A stretch of 64,000 nucleotides of DNA from Rikenellaceae bacterium (lineage in GTDB: Bacteria > Bacteroidota > Bacteroidia > Bacteroidales > Rikenellaceae), in the NCBI GenBank assembly GCA_009783565.1, contig WRDF01000001.1, positions 248,001 through 312,000 of the forward strand, read 5' to 3'. Of the stretch, positions 61,993 to 64,000 are shown in pieces. The position numbers and the translations under genes were made by a program. The notes beneath the pieces were generated by a model. The model had not been told where the DNA came from, searched no databases, and saw only the letters and a list, made by a program, of their open reading frames with translations. How positions within the stretch are numbered: the stretch's first letter is position 1; each line of letters opens with the position of its first letter.

Positions 61993-63123
61993 ATGAAGTT
62001 CGAATTACAGCATACGGCCGCAGGGACGCGGGCAAGGGCGGGACGCATCGAAACGGCGCATGGCGCTGTGCATACGCCCGTCTTTATGCCCGTGGGGACA
62101 GCGGCGAGCGTGAAGGGAATTTTCCACCGCGACCTGGCGGATGACGCGCATGCCGAGATAATTCTCGCGAACACTTATCATCTATATCTGCGTCCGGGCA
62201 TAGAGATTCTGGAAAAAGCGGGCGGCGTGCACCGGTTTTCATCGTGGACGCGCCCGATGCTTACCGACAGCGGCGGATTTCAGGTGTTTTCGTTGGCCGC
62301 GTGCCGAAAGATCACGGAAGAGGGGTGTCGGTTCAGCTCACATATCGACGGGTCGAAACACCTGTTCACGCCTGAAAATGTGATAGATACGCAGCGCGCC
62401 ATAGGGGCGGACATCATCATGGCGTTCGACGAATGCCCGCCGGGTGATGCGCCACGCGATTACGCCGCGAAGTCTCTCGACCTTACGCACCGTTGGCTGG
62501 AACGCTGTTTCGAGCAATACGCGCGCACCGAGCCGCGCTACGGTTACGCTCAAACGCTTTTCCCAATCGTGCAGGGCGTGGTTTATCCCGACCTGCGGGC
62601 GCGCTCGGCGGAGTTCGTAACCCGCTTTAATGCAGACGGTTACGCCATCGGCGGGCTGGCGGTGGGCGAACCTGCGCCCGTGATGTATGAGATGGTTGAG
62701 CTTGTAACCGATATTCTGCCTGCCGACCGGCCGCGTTATCTGATGGGTGTCGGCACGCCGGTGAATATTTTGGAGGCAATCGACAGAGGCGTGGATATGT
62801 TCGACTGCGTGATGCCCACGCGCAACGGGCGCAACGGGATGCTGTTCACGAGCGAGGGGATCATCAATATCCGCAACGAGAAGTGGCGCGAAGATTTTTC
62901 GCCGCTCGACCCCGCAGGGACGAGTTTTGTGGATCGTACCTACACCAAGGCTTATCTGCGGCATCTGGCGATTTCGGGCGAGATGCTGGCCGCCGAGATA
63001 GCATCGCTGCACAACGTGGCGTTCTACATTTGGCTCGTCGGCGAGGCACGGCGGCGAATCGCGGCAGGTGATTTTGCGCAATGGAAGGCGGAGATGGTGG
63101 AACGGCTGGCAAGAAGACTTTGA
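61993..63123 (+). CDS. tgt: Queuine tRNA-ribosyltransferase (tRNA-guanine transglycosylase)
   Basis: This 376-residue TIM-barrel enzyme exchanges guanine at position 34 of GUN-anticodon tRNAs for the queuosine precursor preQ1. It shows the pocket motif TDSGGFQVFSL, the catalytic Asp region MAFDECPPGDA, GYAIGGLAVGEP and VDMFDCVMPTRNGRNGMLFTSEG. The usual C-terminal zinc cluster CxCxxC...H is not evident: the end reads RTYTKAYLRHLAISGEMLAAEIASLHNVAFY, where many bacterial Tgts have CxCYTC. Otherwise it is normal in length. A -7 box at 61974 gives a short leader. Confidence 0.93.
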   Translation: MKFELQHTAAGTRARAGRIETAHGAVHTPVFMPVGTAASVKGIFHRDLADDAHAEIILANTYHLYLRPGIEILEKAGGVHRFSSWTRPMLTDSGGFQVFSLAACRKITEEGCRFSSHIDGSKHLFTPENVIDTQRAIGADIIMAFDECPPGDAPRDYAAKSLDLTHRWLERCFEQYARTEPRYGYAQTLFPIVQGVVYPDLRARSAEFVTRFNADGYAIGGLAVGEPAPVMYEMVELVTDILPADRPRYLMGVGTPVNILEAIDRGVDMFDCVMPTRNGRNGMLFTSEGIINIRNEKWREDFSPLDPAGTSFVDRTYTKAYLRHLAISGEMLAAEIASLHNVAFYIWLVGEARRRIAAGDFAQWKAEMVERLARRL

Positions 63124-63125
63124 CA

Positions 63126-63150
63126 CATGCGTTTTATTGGCTAACGCATG
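63126..63150 (+). promoter_or_regulatory. Hairpin between tgt and murI
   Basis: An 8-bp stem CATGCGTT/AACGCATG with a 9-nt loop begins two bases after the tgt stop. No T tract follows at once, so it may be a weak terminator or mRNA hairpin. Confidence 0.4.
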
Positions 63151-63177
63151 ACTCGTAATTTTTAATTCGTAATTTAA

Positions 63178-63942
63178 ATGATAGGCGTTTTCGATTCGGG
63201 GCTTGGCGGACTCAGCATCTGGCAGCAGGTGCGGGCGGCGTTGCCGTGCGAATCGATCGTCTATTATGGCGACGGAGCGAATTGTCCGTATGGCGGGCGG
63301 ACAGAAGACGAAGTTACGCAGCTGACGATGGCAGGCGTGGAGTTCCTGATAGAAAAAAAGGGTGCAAAGCTCGTTGTAATCGCGTGCAACACGGCGACAG
63401 CAACGGCAATCGACGCGGTACGCGCGCGGTGGCCGGGAGTGCCGATAGTCGGGATGTTGCCGGCGATAAAACCTGCCGCACTTTCGACGCGCACGGGCGT
63501 GGTAGCGATTCTGGGTACGGAGAGGTCGCTTTGCAGCGAGAAACTGCGGCAATATACGGAAGAATTCGCGGCGGGCGTGGAGGTTATATCGGCGGTGGGC
63601 ACGGGGTTCGTGGAGTTGGTGGAGCGCGACATGGAGGGTACGCCAGAGGCTCTGGGAGCAGTGCGGGCGGTCGTCGAGCCGCTTGTCGCGCGCGGTGCAG
63701 ACATGTTGGTGCTGGGGTGCACGCACTACCCTTTTCTGGCAGACGAGATTCGCCGTGTTATCGCGGGGCGCGAGGTGGAGATCATCGATCCCGCACCTGC
63801 CATAGCGCGGCGCGTGGCACAACTTCTCGCCGAGCATAAATTGGCGGCTGATGATTCTCACGAACCCGAGTATGAATTCTATACGCTTGCAGGTGGGGAA
63901 TACCTGCAAAAAATGAAACGCAAAACGGAGGTTATGCGATGA
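63178..63942 (+). CDS. murI: Glutamate racemase
   Basis: This 254-residue cofactor-independent racemase makes D-glutamate for peptidoglycan. It opens MIGVFDSGLGGLSIWQQV, with YYGDGANCPYGGRTEDEV, the first catalytic Cys in VIACNTATATAID and the second in MLVLGCTHYPFLADEI. Its length is normal. Its stop overlaps the murG start (ATGA), joining two cell-wall genes in one unit. Confidence 0.96.
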   Translation: MIGVFDSGLGGLSIWQQVRAALPCESIVYYGDGANCPYGGRTEDEVTQLTMAGVEFLIEKKGAKLVVIACNTATATAIDAVRARWPGVPIVGMLPAIKPAALSTRTGVVAILGTERSLCSEKLRQYTEEFAAGVEVISAVGTGFVELVERDMEGTPEALGAVRAVVEPLVARGADMLVLGCTHYPFLADEIRRVIAGREVEIIDPAPAIARRVAQLLAEHKLAADDSHEPEYEFYTLAGGEYLQKMKRKTEVMR

Positions 63943-64000
63943 ACAAATACCGTATAATATTGAGCGGCGGCGGCACGGGCGGACATATCTACCCTGCGGT
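63939..64000 (+). CDS. murG: UDP-GlcNAc:MurNAc-pentapeptide-lipid GlcNAc transferase, N-terminal fragment
   Basis: Only the first 20 residues lie in the window: MNKYRIILSGGGTGGHIYPA. The GGGTGGHIYPA motif is the N-terminal glycine-rich loop of MurG, which makes lipid II at the inner membrane. It is coupled to murI by an ATGA overlap. The call rests on this motif alone, but the motif is characteristic. Confidence 0.85.
   Translation, partial: MNKYRIILSGGGTGGHIYPA

Noticed and set aside
62338-63909. 523-codon open frame on the minus strand opposite tgt and murI
   Set aside because: It is fully antisense to two well-recognised genes, rich in His and Arg as expected from shadow frames in GC-rich codons, and has no family pattern.

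Overview
The window reads as a chromosomal segment of a Bacteroidota species, most likely order Bacteroidales. The grounds are two SusC-type TonB receptor loci, each preceded by a FecR-like anti-sigma factor and an ECF sigma factor; a SusD partner; the Bacteroidota promoter pattern (a TTTG box about 19-21 nt upstream of a TAnnTTTG box) before many genes; weak Shine-Dalgarno signals; a complete Na+-translocating NADH:quinone reductase operon; tryptophanase; HydE; and a GH95 fucosidase. An anaerobic gut or mucosal habitat fits, possibly near Rikenellaceae, but the family-level guess is inference. No rRNA, CRISPR array, insertion sequence, integrase or phage gene was seen.

Layout. 1-2409: sigma, FecR and the start of a SusC receptor, running leftwards off the edge. 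2.5-10.7 kb: housekeeping (lspA, HAD phosphatase, nitroreductase, pepT, cspA, fabG, tRNA-Ala, rlmN, priA). 10.7-11.9 kb: a gene-poor, AT-rich insert with dispersed repeats, a structured element and one small unknown gene. 11.9-18.2 kb: rplT/rpmI, a large secreted macroglobulin-like protein, miaB, tnaA. 18.2-19.6 kb: a second AT-rich insert with a secreted cysteine-rich CxxCxGxG protein, a 52-residue lipoprotein and a very long hairpin. 19.6-23.1 kb: sufBCD. 23.3-35.6 kb: TPR protein, gyrA, rlmD, lolA, ftsK, rfbC-like, cdsA, proS. 35.7-39.2 kb: a low-complexity lipoprotein and an OmpP1/FadL porin. 39.3-41.9 kb: initiator tRNA, tcdA, tatD-like, hydE. 41.9-48.1 kb: nqrABCDEF. 48.1-50.3 kb: GH95 enzyme. 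50.5-61.5 kb: a complete SusC/SusD locus with its own sigma/anti-sigma pair, a DUF4843 lipoprotein, a PKD-like lipoprotein and a TlpA-type thioredoxin. 62-64 kb: tgt, murI and the start of murG.

How the genes work together. In the right-hand locus the STN domain of SusC, the FecR protein and the ECF sigma factor form a substrate-sensing surface-signalling chain. SusC/SusD and the two accessory lipoproteins make the uptake machine. No degradative enzyme lies within the locus. The NQR complex supplies the sodium motive force. SufBCD makes the Fe-S clusters needed by RlmN, MiaB, HydE and NqrF.

The most unusual content lies between genes. Four dispersed palindromic repeat families occur here: a GTCATTGCGAG family with at least six copies; a roughly 123-nt palindrome in two copies; a GCAA-loop hairpin in two copies; and a structured CGTGGG...AGAAATAA...ACGCTTTC element in the two AT-rich inserts. 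Three of these families interrupt the single nqr operon. The strongest candidates for undescribed biology are the 19.3-kb hairpin element with its small secreted neighbours, and the secreted twelve-repeat cysteine protein.
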